Positions 24,501 through 33,499 of a stretch of 64,000 nucleotides of DNA are shown here, piece by piece; position 1 is the first letter of the stretch; each line of letters starts with the position of its first letter. The notes under the pieces are model-generated. The model was given only the letters and a program-made list of their open reading frames with translations. It ran no database searches and was not told the origin of the DNA. The position numbers and the translations under genes were made by a program. The stretch covers positions 1 to 64,000 of the forward strand of contig JBEKRV010000025.1 in NCBI GenBank assembly GCA_049517675.1, read 5' to 3'. The DNA comes from Bog-756 sp049517675. Lineage in GTDB: Bacteria; Actinomycetota; Acidimicrobiia; Acidimicrobiales; RAAP-2.

Positions 24501-27482
24501 TCAAACCGCTTGGCGCGTCGGCAGGACAGCGTCGTCATCGTCCTGCAGCACGACGACCTCGGAGGCTGCCTGCCTCGAGTTGCTGAGCGAACGGTAGAGG
24601 TCGAAGGTGGCGGGTTCGAGATCCTCGGCGGGATCACCATCGACGGCCAGAAGGGCGTGAAGCTCGTTCCAGATCTGCTGGCGGGCAGTGTCGTCGACAG
24701 CCGATCGAAGGAGGAGCCGCCAAAGGCCTTGGTCGTAGCGATTGGCGAGCTGGCCTTGGCGGGCCGCCCAGGCCGCCAGTCGAGGATCACCGTCGTCGAG
24801 AGCGAGTTCGCCGAGGGTCAAGGCCGCGTCGGTGATGGCATCCCCGACGACGTAGGACAGGCCTCCGGCCGACGTCCATGGGTCCGGATCGACTCCAAAC
24901 GGAGCGCCTCGGACGAGCCCCAGTGCTGTTTGCAGTTTCCCAGGCCCTCCAGCAGAGATCGCCAATTGAAACTGCTTCCAGTCGGTCGTGACTCGCTCGG
25001 TCAGTGAGAACCGCTGCGTGGCCTTGTCGTAAGCAAGGAGGTCAGGATCGCCGGTGATGGCTTCAAGCGAGCGCCGGGTAAGGAGGACCAGGTTGCGGAC
25101 ATACCCGTCGCTCAGCGCCTTGTCCGGAGAGATGTCGGTGAGCCACTCGCCTCGGGTGGCGTTTCCGTCGTGAGCAGCCAGGTAGACGAGGAGCTCGACG
25201 ACCCTGCGGGCCTTGGTTCCCGCCGTCGGCGAGACGGCCGCAACGAGATCCTGGAGATCGCTGTCGCCGACGGAGATCGTCGGCTCTCCCAGGAATCCGA
25301 TCATCACCTCCCCTACGGACGTCTCTCCGCGTGGCTGAAGCAGCCCGCTTGCCTCGCTGTGGTCATGGGTCGGCGTGCCCGGATCCTCCTCGGCCAGCTC
25401 GAACAGGGTCTGCACCTCTTCGAGTGAGTCGTCGCTGATCTGCGGGGGCTGGACCGAGTCCAGCCCGTGGTTCTCCAGGTGCGGATGGTCCGGATCAACC
25501 GTGAGCTCCGTGCCCTCCGGTGCGAGAGGACCCGCGGTCAGCAGATGGACGTTCCCCCTACCGCGGACGGCGTCAAGGAGCTGATCGGGGGTGGTCTGGG
25601 AGTCGACCAGAACGATGGCCTGATGATCGGGTCGCGTCCATGCCGTCGCCTCGTTGAGGTCGTCGACGACGACCCCTCCATCGAGGCGATCGACCACGCC
25701 GTAGCCGAAGCCGACGGCAACGACTGCTGTCCCGATGGGTGCGGTCGTGCCGGCTAGCTCGGTGGCCACGGCGGACAGGATGCCTTCCACCCGGTCTGCG
25801 GGGACGGTGATGTGGATCGACCGGTAGCCGTTCACGTTGAACAGCACGGACCCAACTGTGCCCTGACCCACGGTGGCAAGGGCCAGAGGGACGGACGAGG
25901 ACCCGGCGGCCTCATCGACGACGTCTGGATCGGTGGTGAAGGGCAGGTGCCAAACGTCCGGCCGATCGGGCCGACGTACGAACGGGGCCAGAGGTTCGGG
26001 ACTGTCACCGGTCACCAGTAGATCGAGCCCATGGTCCATCAGCTCGACGCCCACCACGTCCGGTGGTGCCACACCGGCAACGTCGGCGGCGTGGCCGAGC
26101 AGCTCGGCCAAGTGGCAGACCCAGAACACGTGACCGGATCGGGCGTAGTGGCGCAGCTGCAGCTCGAGATCGGCAAGCGGGCTCTTCGGTTCCGGCCGGG
26201 GGATGCGGCCGCCGAATGACCGCCGCCCGATCTGTCGGCGCCGCCGGCGGTCCAACGCGGTGACGAGGCCGACGGCGGTGAGGCCGAAGAGGCCCGCGCC
26301 CACGGCGATTGGTCCGATGTCACTTCCGGGCGCATGCGGAGCAGGTGGATGCGTCTTGGCGACGGCGTTCGACCGGACAGCGTGGGTCGAAGTTGCGTCT
26401 CCAGAATGGTGGAGAGTGAGCGGCGGCCGGGATGAAGTGGTCCCGGCGGGCGCCGTGATACCCGTGTGGCTCGACGGCACCGATGGAGTGTCCGAAGGTG
26501 GGCGGCTCGTGCTGGGTCGATGTGCGTCAGGGGTGTTGATCGGCCGAGGAAAGTGGCCGTTGCTCGTTGAATCGCTGCCGCTTCTACCCCTGCTCCCGAA
26601 ATCACCGCCAATGGACCCGGGCGTCCCGGCGACGGGCGAGGTCACAATCGGAGTGGCGGGCGAAGCTGCGGGCGAAGCAGCCTGCGGTAGCGGAGACGTG
26701 GCCGGCACCATCGGCGGTTCCTGGGTGGCGCCAGGGATGGTGAGTGACCACCCCGGATAGATCCAATGGGCATCAGTGAGGGCACCACCTCCCGGCTGGG
26801 AGAGGCCCACATTCGCCTGGTAGATGGCCTGCCAGCGTTCGCCGTCGCCGTAGTACTGGACGGCGATGCTCCACAGCGTGTCGCCGGGCACGACGGTGTG
26901 GGTGACGGTGGCCGGTTGCGCGGCTGATTGAGTGGCCGAGATGGGAGAAGCGGACACCAAAGGGACGATCCCCGGGGTGGTCTGGGAAAGCAGCTGCACC
27001 ACCGGGGCTGGGCTGGCCGGAGGTCCCGTGCGCGCCGTAGTGGCAACAGCGTGGGCACCACGGAGCTGACCGAGGATCAGGACGGCGGCGATGAGGGCCG
27101 CCATCGCACTCGAGCCAACGAGGTGGGAGCGGTGACCGGGTCGGCGACCGCGGAGATGGAGGACGAGGCCGGTGGCGACGGAGAACACGAAGTAGGCCCA
27201 GGCCAGCCAGGCCAAAGTGGCCAACATGCGTGGCCAGAACGAGTCCGGGATCGAGGCCCCGAGGGCATGGGCCGTCTGGGTGCCGCTCGGGACGTGGTGC
27301 GGGAGCGGCCACCCGACGAGAGTGGAGAGCACGATCGGGATGCCCACCAACCCAATGACCAGGACGCCAAGGGCGCCGAAGCCGGCAGCGACCTGGCGAC
27401 GTGTCGGTCGAGTTCTAGCAGCCGGTCGGATTGCGGCGGTGCGCGCGACTGCGGTGCGATTGGATCGAGGGGGCACGGTCAT
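24501..27482 (-). CDS. membrane-anchored LysM and BTAD-domain regulator of the Tad locus
   Basis: A 993-aa protein and the last gene of the Tad operon. Three hydrophobic segments lie at about residues 35-60, 85-110 and 125-145. A LysM peptidoglycan-binding domain (VVPGDTLWSIAVQYYG, about 195-245) is followed by a Pro/Ser/Thr-rich linker and another hydrophobic segment near 385-405. After a middle domain of about 300 residues comes a winged-helix plus BTAD module (about 740-975), as in SARP-type activators. It joins wall sensing to a DNA-binding-like module. Many actinobacterial Tad loci carry such a gene. The ATG overlaps the upstream stop (ATGA). Confidence 0.8.
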   Translation of the reverse strand: MTVPPRSNRTAVARTAAIRPAARTRPTRRQVAAGFGALGVLVIGLVGIPIVLSTLVGWPLPHHVPSGTQTAHALGASIPDSFWPRMLATLAWLAWAYFVFSVATGLVLHLRGRRPGHRSHLVGSSAMAALIAAVLILGQLRGAHAVATTARTGPPASPAPVVQLLSQTTPGIVPLVSASPISATQSAAQPATVTHTVVPGDTLWSIAVQYYGDGERWQAIYQANVGLSQPGGGALTDAHWIYPGWSLTIPGATQEPPMVPATSPLPQAASPAASPATPIVTSPVAGTPGSIGGDFGSRGRSGSDSTSNGHFPRPINTPDAHRPSTSRPPSDTPSVPSSHTGITAPAGTTSSRPPLTLHHSGDATSTHAVRSNAVAKTHPPAPHAPGSDIGPIAVGAGLFGLTAVGLVTALDRRRRRQIGRRSFGGRIPRPEPKSPLADLELQLRHYARSGHVFWVCHLAELLGHAADVAGVAPPDVVGVELMDHGLDLLVTGDSPEPLAPFVRRPDRPDVWHLPFTTDPDVVDEAAGSSSVPLALATVGQGTVGSVLFNVNGYRSIHITVPADRVEGILSAVATELAGTTAPIGTAVVAVGFGYGVVDRLDGGVVVDDLNEATAWTRPDHQAIVLVDSQTTPDQLLDAVRGRGNVHLLTAGPLAPEGTELTVDPDHPHLENHGLDSVQPPQISDDSLEEVQTLFELAEEDPGTPTHDHSEASGLLQPRGETSVGEVMIGFLGEPTISVGDSDLQDLVAAVSPTAGTKARRVVELLVYLAAHDGNATRGEWLTDISPDKALSDGYVRNLVLLTRRSLEAITGDPDLLAYDKATQRFSLTERVTTDWKQFQLAISAGGPGKLQTALGLVRGAPFGVDPDPWTSAGGLSYVVGDAITDAALTLGELALDDGDPRLAAWAARQGQLANRYDQGLWRLLLRSAVDDTARQQIWNELHALLAVDGDPAEDLEPATFDLYRSLSNSRQAASEVVVLQDDDDAVLPTRQAV

Positions 27483-27970
27483 CCTCCTGTGGTGATGCCA
27501 CTCACATCGGTCGCCGACTCGGTGACCGACAGGGCCAGACCCCCGACCCCGATGAAGCCGAGGAGCTGGGTGGGCAGGCGGTAGCTGATCTGGGCGTAGA
27601 CGGTGTTGCCGACCACCCAGGCGGTACCGGGCTGACCGGCGGACCTCATGTAGTTCTCGGCCATGGTGACGGCAACCGAGGGATCGACAGCAATGGTGCC
27701 GGCGTGCAGCTGGCCTACGTCCAGCGATCCCGCACCCGCGCGGGCCGCCTGTTCGGCCTCGGAGGCGGCCTGTTGTTTGGCGTCGAGGTAGTGGCCCCCG
27801 TCGGCCACCAGACCGGTCAGGGCGAGGAACATAGTCATGAAGACGGCGGTCATGGCCAGGAGCTGTCCGTCATCGGAACATCGATAGGCAGTTCGTCGGT
27901 GGTCAGTGCGTCGGTGCAGTTGCGCTCGCCACCTGCCGATCGATCTTCCACAGCGCACGGCCGCCCTCAT
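27479..27970 (-). CDS. TadE/TadG-like pilus assembly protein
   Basis: A 163-aa protein with a basic N-terminus, one transmembrane helix (about residues 38-56) preceded by DDGQLLAMTAVFMTMF, and an extracellular domain. This is the Tad/TadG-like pattern of minor pilus proteins, in which the hydrophobic stretch follows a Gly-rich polar patch. It overlaps its upstream neighbour (ATGA) and its downstream neighbour by 4 bp each. A short version of TadG that lacks the von Willebrand domain seen in some species. Confidence 0.7.
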   Translation of the reverse strand: MRAAVRCGRSIGRWRAQLHRRTDHRRTAYRCSDDGQLLAMTAVFMTMFLALTGLVADGGHYLDAKQQAASEAEQAARAGAGSLDVGQLHAGTIAVDPSVAVTMAENYMRSAGQPGTAWVVGNTVYAQISYRLPTQLLGFIGVGGLALSVTESATDVSGITTGG

Positions 27971-28431
27971 GTGCCGCCACCGACCGTGCGGAACTGGTCG
28001 ATGTGGGCCACGGCAGTGGCCGACAGGGTCTTCGACCCGGGCACGCCCGGGACGGACACGTCGGCCAAGCTGGTCACACAGGTCACGCTCACCGACACGG
28101 TGCCTCCGGCTATGAAGTTGGACGTGTCCGTCGTGATCTGGGGAGCAGGACAGGTGAGCCCGGCCCCGGCCAAGGTGCTGGTCACCGCTGTGGTGGCCTG
28201 GGTCTGGGCATTGGCTCCGTCGGACTGGACGACGGCCGCCTGGACACCGGCCCGCGCCGCCGACTCGACGTCCCCCTGGGCCGAATCGACCCGGCCGAGG
28301 GCGACCATGAGCACGATGATGATGAGCAGCACCGGGGCGACGATGACCAGCTCGGCGATGGCCTGACCTTCGTCTCCACGAATCCGGCGATCTCGGTCAC
28401 CCACTGGTCCGGTACTCCTGGATCGGTGCAT
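27967..28431 (-). CDS. TadE-like minor pseudopilin
   Basis: A 154-aa protein with a short basic leader, then RGDEGQAIAELVIVAPVLLI, the TadE signature with a Glu after the cleavage region and a following hydrophobic helix. The C-terminal domain is Thr/Val-rich with two Cys residues that could form a disulphide outside the cell. It overlaps the preceding TadE-like gene by 35 bp and the next gene by 4 bp. Confidence 0.78.
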   Translation of the reverse strand: MHRSRSTGPVGDRDRRIRGDEGQAIAELVIVAPVLLIIIVLMVALGRVDSAQGDVESAARAGVQAAVVQSDGANAQTQATTAVTSTLAGAGLTCPAPQITTDTSNFIAGGTVSVSVTCVTSLADVSVPGVPGSKTLSATAVAHIDQFRTVGGGT

Positions 28432-28963
28432 TGCTGGTGGCCGACACCTTGAGATCGAGCCACGGGATGAGGGCCTGGGCCCGACCGGTGACGGTCACCT
28501 GGGCCACATCGCCCGACAGCGTGCTGGTGACAACCTGTGGATTCGTCAGCGTCCCCGGACCGGTGGTGGCAATGAAGCTCTGGGCCGCCTGAGTTCCGGC
28601 GGCTGACGTCGAGCCGTAGCCGGATGCCACCTGACTTCCCTGCTCAGCTGCCGCCCGGGCCAAGTGGCTGGCGTGGGACCACAGGGCGTACTGGACCCCG
28701 CCGATGACCAGCAGGAAGAAGACGGGGAGGCAGACGACGAACTCTGCCAACCCTGCATCGCCTCGACGGCGGTCACCCCCATGTCGGGCCCGCCGTCGGT
28801 GGGCGCCCGGCCTACGAGGTGTTACGGAACGCAAACCGAATGGTCCATCAGGCGGGTCGGTGAGCGAATCCGCAGGCAAGACCGAACGGACTCCATGGCG
28901 CGGTGCTTCGCACGACACAGCGTCTGAGTGAAGCTCTTCCGGAACAGCCGTATGAGGAGCCAT
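28397..28963 (-). CDS. TadE-like minor pseudopilin
   Basis: The signature RGDAGLAEFVVCLPVFFLLV starts near residue 67 and is followed by a helix and a Ser/Thr-rich extracellular domain. With the ATG at 28963 the protein is 188 aa and has an unusually long 65-residue polar, Arg-rich N-terminus. The true start could be an internal alternative codon, but no ATG or GTG lies closer in frame. It begins 11 bp after the Flp-like gene and overlaps the second TadE-like gene by 35 bp. Confidence 0.7.
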   Translation of the reverse strand: MAPHTAVPEELHSDAVSCEAPRHGVRSVLPADSLTDPPDGPFGLRSVTPRRPGAHRRRARHGGDRRRGDAGLAEFVVCLPVFFLLVIGGVQYALWSHASHLARAAAEQGSQVASGYGSTSAAGTQAAQSFIATTGPGTLTNPQVVTSTLSGDVAQVTVTGRAQALIPWLDLKVSATSNAPIQEYRTSG

Positions 28964-28974
28964 CCGCGACTTGC

Positions 28975-29223
28975 TCAGGGAGTCTGGATGTTGTTGGCGG
29001 TGGCGGTCAGCTTGCTCACCACGATGGTCACGATGGCAATGGCTGCCACGACCACCAGGGCGGTCACAACCACCCAGGAGGCGATCTCGCCGCGGTCGTC
29101 GCCCAGGACCGGGGTCAGCCGAGCAGAAACGTAGGCACGAATGAACCGGACCATGGCCACGACGGCCTCTGCGGCCGATCGGGCCTTCTCCTTCAGCTGG
29201 CTGGTGATTGCTCTCATGGGCAT
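28975..29223 (-). CDS. Flp-type pilin-like protein
   Basis: An 82-aa protein with a charged N-terminal region, then DDRGEIASWVVVTALVVVAA, a single hydrophobic helix after a Gly-Glu pair. This resembles type IVb (Flp) prepilins, whose leader is cut after Gly with Glu nearby, although the leader of about 43 residues is long. Its position between tadC and the TadE genes supports it as the major pilin. A GAGG ribosome site precedes the ATG. The 121-bp spacer to tadC holds no other feature. Confidence 0.65.
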   Translation of the reverse strand: MPMRAITSQLKEKARSAAEAVVAMVRFIRAYVSARLTPVLGDDRGEIASWVVVTALVVVAAIAIVTIVVSKLTATANNIQTP

Positions 29224-29344
29224 GGTGCGCTCCTCGCTTCGGTTTGCAGTTATGGGCTGGTTGGTTGGTGGATAACAGGACAGGGCTGGGGAATCCGATC
29301 GCTGTTCGAATCGCTCACCGCTCGGTTCGACCTGCAGCGGGGGA

Positions 29345-30247
29345 TCACAAGTGGGTCCCGGTGAACGAGGCCAGGGCGGGATAGAAGATGAGGAGGCCGT
29401 AGCCGGCCATAAGCAGCACGCCGGGGAGCAGCATCTTCTGCGTCACCGCTTGAGCCGAGTCCTCCAGCGCGGAGGTCTCCTTCAGCCGGAGCGAATGGGC
29501 CTTCGCCTCCAGGGAGTCGCGGATGCGGGCTCCATCTCCGGCCTGGGCCATGGACCGGGCCAGATCGGTGAGGTCCGGAATATCGAAGCGGACAGCCAGT
29601 CGCTCGAGGCCCTCCCAGGGTTGCTTCCGGTAGGCCTGGGCCCAGAGGAGGCTCTGGGCGATTTCGCGCATCGCCCAGTCGGTGGATGACACCGTGGAGG
29701 CCACCTCCAGTGCGCTCGACCACCCCATGGCCCCGGCCATGGCCATCGACACCAGGGAGGAGTAGGTGGAGAGCGAGTGGCAAAAATGCCGACGCCGGCG
29801 GGTGGCGGCCTGATGCAGATCGATGAACGGCGTGGCCACGCCGAGCGCACCGAGCACCAGCACCCCGAGAGCGGGGAGCTCAACGCCCGAATGCACCCCG
29901 ACCGCTCCGGCGGCGGCCCAGGCCACCGGGCCGAGCAGGGCCATCCCGATGCCATAGGCGGCGACCTTGACGGCGAACGTCTCGGTCGGTGTGCCGGTGA
30001 TGGCCAGGTCGGGTAGGACGATGTCGGCGAGTCTTGGGACCTTCCGGACATTGACCTCGAACGCGTGCCCGCAGAGTCGACGGGCCCCGCCGACTCCGTG
30101 GGTGAGGACGTCCGTGGGGGCGGTCACGTGCTCCCCGGACAGACGGGCGAGGGCTGCCCGGAGCGTGAGCGGCGGAGGGAAGAGCCCCCAGACGACAGCA
30201 GCAAGACCGACGCCGATGCCGAGTCCCATGAGGATGATGACGAGCAT
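29345..30247 (-). CDS. tadC: TadC-like pilus assembly membrane protein
   Basis: A 300-aa GspF/TadC-type platform protein. It has an N-terminal hydrophobic helix, two helices around residues 88-135, a cytoplasmic region with the LSTYSSLVSMAMAGAMGW pattern of the T2SF domain, and a C-terminal helix pair. With TadB it forms the inner-membrane platform on which the TadA ATPase works. It lies 9 bp after tadB in the same direction. Confidence 0.82.
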   Translation of the reverse strand: MLVIILMGLGIGVGLAAVVWGLFPPPLTLRAALARLSGEHVTAPTDVLTHGVGGARRLCGHAFEVNVRKVPRLADIVLPDLAITGTPTETFAVKVAAYGIGMALLGPVAWAAAGAVGVHSGVELPALGVLVLGALGVATPFIDLHQAATRRRRHFCHSLSTYSSLVSMAMAGAMGWSSALEVASTVSSTDWAMREIAQSLLWAQAYRKQPWEGLERLAVRFDIPDLTDLARSMAQAGDGARIRDSLEAKAHSLRLKETSALEDSAQAVTQKMLLPGVLLMAGYGLLIFYPALASFTGTHL

Positions 30248-30256
30248 CGAAACCCC

Positions 30257-31234
30257 CTACCTCCGTCCGGCCTGGGCCGGAGCGCCGTTTCCAATTGGGC
30301 CAGTTCCGACTGGACCACTACCGCTTGTGCCGTGTCTGGCTGCTTCACGTCTAGAAGTGGTGCCCGATGCCGGTGCATCTGAGCCATTAGCCGAAGCCGT
30401 GTTCCCTTCGCCCTTACTGAACAGCCGAGGCATGGGTTGGGGACGGGACAGCCGGTTCATGGCGGCGAATCCGGCGGCAAACAGACCAGCCACGGCCAGC
30501 AGCACGATCTGGCCGACCGGGGTGCCGAACGGCGTGAAGTAGCCGTGACCGATGAGCAGCACGCCGAACGTGAAGACCAGGGTCACGGCGATGACGAGGC
30601 GCATGTCCCGCCGGGGCTTGGCCCGGGCGATCTCGATGCGCTGCCAGAGAGCGATCTGGTCTCTGGTGTTTGCCGCGGCGGTGGCCAGGAGGCTCTGCAG
30701 GTCAGAACCTCCGAACCGACTGGCCAGGATGAGTGGGGCGACGGCTTCGTCGACTGCCGCGTCGCCCAGCTCGTCGGCAAAGGTGTAGAGCGCAGCGTCC
30801 AAGGCCACGCCACCCTTGATGCGTACGACGAGGGCGGCCACGTTGTCCCGGATCGACGGTGGTGCGGTGTGCACCGTGGACTCGATGGCAGCCAGCAGCC
30901 CACGATGGGCGGCGATGCTGTCCCGAAGCGCCTCGATCCAGGTGGCCAACGCCTCCAAGCGGTTGGTGACCCGACGACTCGTGTTGGGCTGGAGGGCGGA
31001 GCGCAGCGTCCAGCCCACGGCTCCACCGATGGCTGCACCCACCGGCCAGCGGGTGACCAACCCGACAATCAGAGCCAGCGCGACCGCGCAGATGGCGGCC
31101 TGCCGGTTGGCTGGGTCCAGCCGCTTGATTGCCGCCATGCGGCCGACCGGGGCACCGGTCGGCCAAAGGCCCGAGATCACCAGGGCTATGCCCACCCCGA
31201 TGCCGGCGCCTATCAGGACGACGACCGGGGTCAT
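30257..31234 (-). CDS. tadB: TadB-like pilus assembly membrane protein
   Basis: A 325-aa T2SF/GspF-type platform protein. It has an N-terminal helix (TPVVVLIGAGIGVGIALV), two central helices (about residues 45-80), a cytoplasmic T2SF region (WIEALRDSIAAHRGLLAAIE) and two C-terminal helices near 230-275. A Ser/Gly-rich tail of about 50 residues ends the protein. The ATG at 31234 has a GAGG site 8 bp upstream. It lies 25 bp after the ATPase gene and 9 bp before tadC. Confidence 0.82.
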   Translation of the reverse strand: MTPVVVLIGAGIGVGIALVISGLWPTGAPVGRMAAIKRLDPANRQAAICAVALALIVGLVTRWPVGAAIGGAVGWTLRSALQPNTSRRVTNRLEALATWIEALRDSIAAHRGLLAAIESTVHTAPPSIRDNVAALVVRIKGGVALDAALYTFADELGDAAVDEAVAPLILASRFGGSDLQSLLATAAANTRDQIALWQRIEIARAKPRRDMRLVIAVTLVFTFGVLLIGHGYFTPFGTPVGQIVLLAVAGLFAAGFAAMNRLSRPQPMPRLFSKGEGNTASANGSDAPASGTTSRREAARHGTSGSGPVGTGPIGNGAPAQAGRR

Positions 31235-31259
31235 CGGTCGGACCTCATTGTCTGAAATC

Positions 31260-32558
31260 TCATTGCCCGAACCCATGGATAGGTGCCACGTAGCCCACGT
31301 CGGCGAGGCGCTCGCGCAGGCCCGGCGGCATACCCAGGTGGAGCACGGCCGGTCCCCCGCCTTCGGGCTCGGCGAAGATCTCGGTCGAGATGACGTGGGG
31401 TCCGTCGGCGTCCTCCACCACCCGCACCGAGGACACGTACCGCCGGGCCAGGCCCGACGCATCGGGCCGTTTGCGCACGAAGATCACCAGGTCCAAGGCC
31501 TGGGCGGTGAGCTGAGCGGCGGCGTTGTCAGAGAGGTGCTTGGGCGACTGGGAGGCGTAGGTCTTGATCTTGCCGAAGGTGCCCTCGGTCGAGTCGGCGT
31601 GGATGGTGCACATCGATCCGGCCTTGCCTGCCGTCATGGCGTTGAGCATGGGCACGATCTCGTCCCCGAGCACCTCGCCCACGATGACCCGATCGGCGTC
31701 GTGGCGGTTGGCCCGTTGGACCAGGTACTCCATGGACACCGCCCCCTGGCCTTCGGTGTTGGCCTCCCTCGTTTCCCACCCCACACAGTCGGGATGGCGA
31801 TGGGGCAGTTCGTGCAGCCCGAGTTCGTAGGACAGTTCGATGGTGACGATCCGGTCGGCCGGGTCGGCCTCGGCCGCCAGGGCCCGGAGCAGGGTGGTCT
31901 TGCCGGCGTCGGTGCCACCCGAGACGATCAGGTTGAGCCTGGCCCGCACGGCGGCGGCCAGGAACCGGCCCAGCTCGTCGGTGATCGAGTCGGCCAGGTC
32001 GTCCAAGGTCGGGTCGACCAGGCGGTGCCGGCGGATGGACACACAGGGTCGGTCGGACACCTCGATCATGGCCGACAACCGGTGCCCGCCCGCCAGGTGT
32101 AGGTCGACGATGGGCTTGGCGCTGTCGATCCGGCGCTCACCTCCGGTGTGGTGGGCCCGGGCCGCCCGCTGCACCAGCTCGATGAGCTCCTCGTCGGAGT
32201 CGGCAATCGGGTCGACCTGTTCTTTGATCCCGTCGGCTCGCTTGACCCACACTCGATCGTGCCCGTTGATGTTGATGTTCTCGATGTCGTCCTCGTCGAG
32301 CAGCATCTGGAGACGACCGAGGCCGAGTTGGCTGGCCACCAACCGCCGGACGATCTGCTCCTCTTCCTCGACGGTCGGGGTGGTGACTGCCCCTTCCACC
32401 ATGGACCGGGCCGCATCGTCGATGGCCTCTCGGGCCAGCTTCTCGACGAACGAGCGACGCTCGCCCTCGCTCATGCCGGCGGCTCCGTAGCGGACGATGC
32501 CGTCGGCCACGTGCTCGGCGGCGAACTGCTCGAGTTCCCGACGTTCGGAATCGTTCAT
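31260..32558 (-). CDS. cpaF: TadA/CpaF-type pilus assembly ATPase
   Basis: A 432-aa type II/IV secretion ATPase that powers Flp/Tad pilus extension. Walker A is SGGTDAGKTTLL near residue 220. The Asp box (RIVTIELSYELGLHE) and Walker B (ADRVIVGEVLGDE) follow, and the His box contains MCTIHADS. The N-terminal domain binds the partner platform proteins. Length is normal for the family. Overlaps the TadZ-like gene by 4 bp. Confidence 0.9.
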   Translation of the reverse strand: MNDSERRELEQFAAEHVADGIVRYGAAGMSEGERRSFVEKLAREAIDDAARSMVEGAVTTPTVEEEEQIVRRLVASQLGLGRLQMLLDEDDIENININGHDRVWVKRADGIKEQVDPIADSDEELIELVQRAARAHHTGGERRIDSAKPIVDLHLAGGHRLSAMIEVSDRPCVSIRRHRLVDPTLDDLADSITDELGRFLAAAVRARLNLIVSGGTDAGKTTLLRALAAEADPADRIVTIELSYELGLHELPHRHPDCVGWETREANTEGQGAVSMEYLVQRANRHDADRVIVGEVLGDEIVPMLNAMTAGKAGSMCTIHADSTEGTFGKIKTYASQSPKHLSDNAAAQLTAQALDLVIFVRKRPDASGLARRYVSSVRVVEDADGPHVISTEIFAEPEGGGPAVLHLGMPPGLRERLADVGYVAPIHGFGQ

Positions 32559-33499
32559 CGGCTCGCCTCCTGGGTTGACCCGAAGCCGGCCCCGGCCAGC
32601 TGACCCTCCGGCAGGGTGCGATCGAGGGTTTTCCGTGGTTGGCGGATGACTGGTTGGTGGATGTCCACGGGGCCAGCTTGAGTGGGGACATCAGTGGGCG
32701 CCGCACCACCGGGTGGAGCAACGTCAGCGGGGTCGGCTCGGGTCAACGCCTCGGGCACCGACAGTGGGTCGGCTGCTACCGGCGAGATCGGCTCTACGCC
32801 CAGTGCTTGGACGGCGTCGGCCGCCCATCGGAGCAACCGGGTCCGCTCGAGCCGCTTCACCGCCCGTCGGTTCGCCAGTGCGGCTGCTGCTCCCGGGTCG
32901 TCGGGCATGGGTGGGAGCACCTCGACAGCAAGGGTGCGTTCGATGTCGGCCGCCGAGAACTGGGCGGTTCCGGTGGGCACTACGAGGAGGCTCCGACCTC
33001 GCAACTCGGCGGCCAGTCCGGGCAACGCCTCTCGCAGATGGACGATGGACTCGAGCGTCGACTGGCAGAGCACGACCAACGCATCAGCCCGAGCCAGGAT
33101 GTCGCGCACGCCGCCTCCCAGGTTGGGGAGCAGGCGGCCCACGTCGATCACCACATCCGCATCGAGGGCGCTGAGCGCATCGGCGATGATCGGCCAGGCC
33201 TTCTCGTTGGCGACCGCTTGGTGCATGCCCCCCAAGCCAAAGAGCACCGGGAGACCCCCGGGAAGGTGATCGACGTGATCCCAGACGTCCTCGGGAGCGA
33301 GGGTGCGCCGTGCTGCAGCGAAGAGGGAGGACAGGCCTCCGCTGGGTGCCATGGCGTAGCGGGGAGCGAGGTCACCGCCGAAGGGATCGGCCTCGACCAG
33401 GAGAACCTGGCGGCTCTCCGGCCAGCTGGCGGCCAGGGCGGTGGCCGCCGTGGTGACGCCCGGTGAGCCCTTGATGGAGGCGAGGGCGATGAGGGTCAC
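32555..33499 (-). CDS. TadZ/CpaE-like MinD-family ATPase
   Basis: A 314-aa ParA/MinD-type protein with a deviant P-loop KGSPGVTT (residues 9-16), a VVIDVGR Walker-B-like strand and a following switch region. In Tad systems TadZ places the pilus machine at the pole. The usual Lys-Gly-Gly of ParA is replaced by Lys-Gly-Ser-Pro, so ATP hydrolysis may be reduced, as in other TadZ proteins. The last 75 residues are Pro/Ala-rich and variable. Overlaps both neighbours by 4 bp. Confidence 0.78.
   Translation of the reverse strand: MTLIALASIKGSPGVTTAATALAASWPESRQVLLVEADPFGGDLAPRYAMAPSGGLSSLFAAARRTLAPEDVWDHVDHLPGGLPVLFGLGGMHQAVANEKAWPIIADALSALDADVVIDVGRLLPNLGGGVRDILARADALVVLCQSTLESIVHLREALPGLAAELRGRSLLVVPTGTAQFSAADIERTLAVEVLPPMPDDPGAAAALANRRAVKRLERTRLLRWAADAVQALGVEPISPVAADPLSVPEALTRADPADVAPPGGAAPTDVPTQAGPVDIHQPVIRQPRKTLDRTLPEGQLAGAGFGSTQEASR

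Noticed and set aside
29967..30542. 191-codon plus-strand frame opposite tadC and tadB
   Set aside because: It lies antisense to two clear Tad genes; a high-GC shadow frame.
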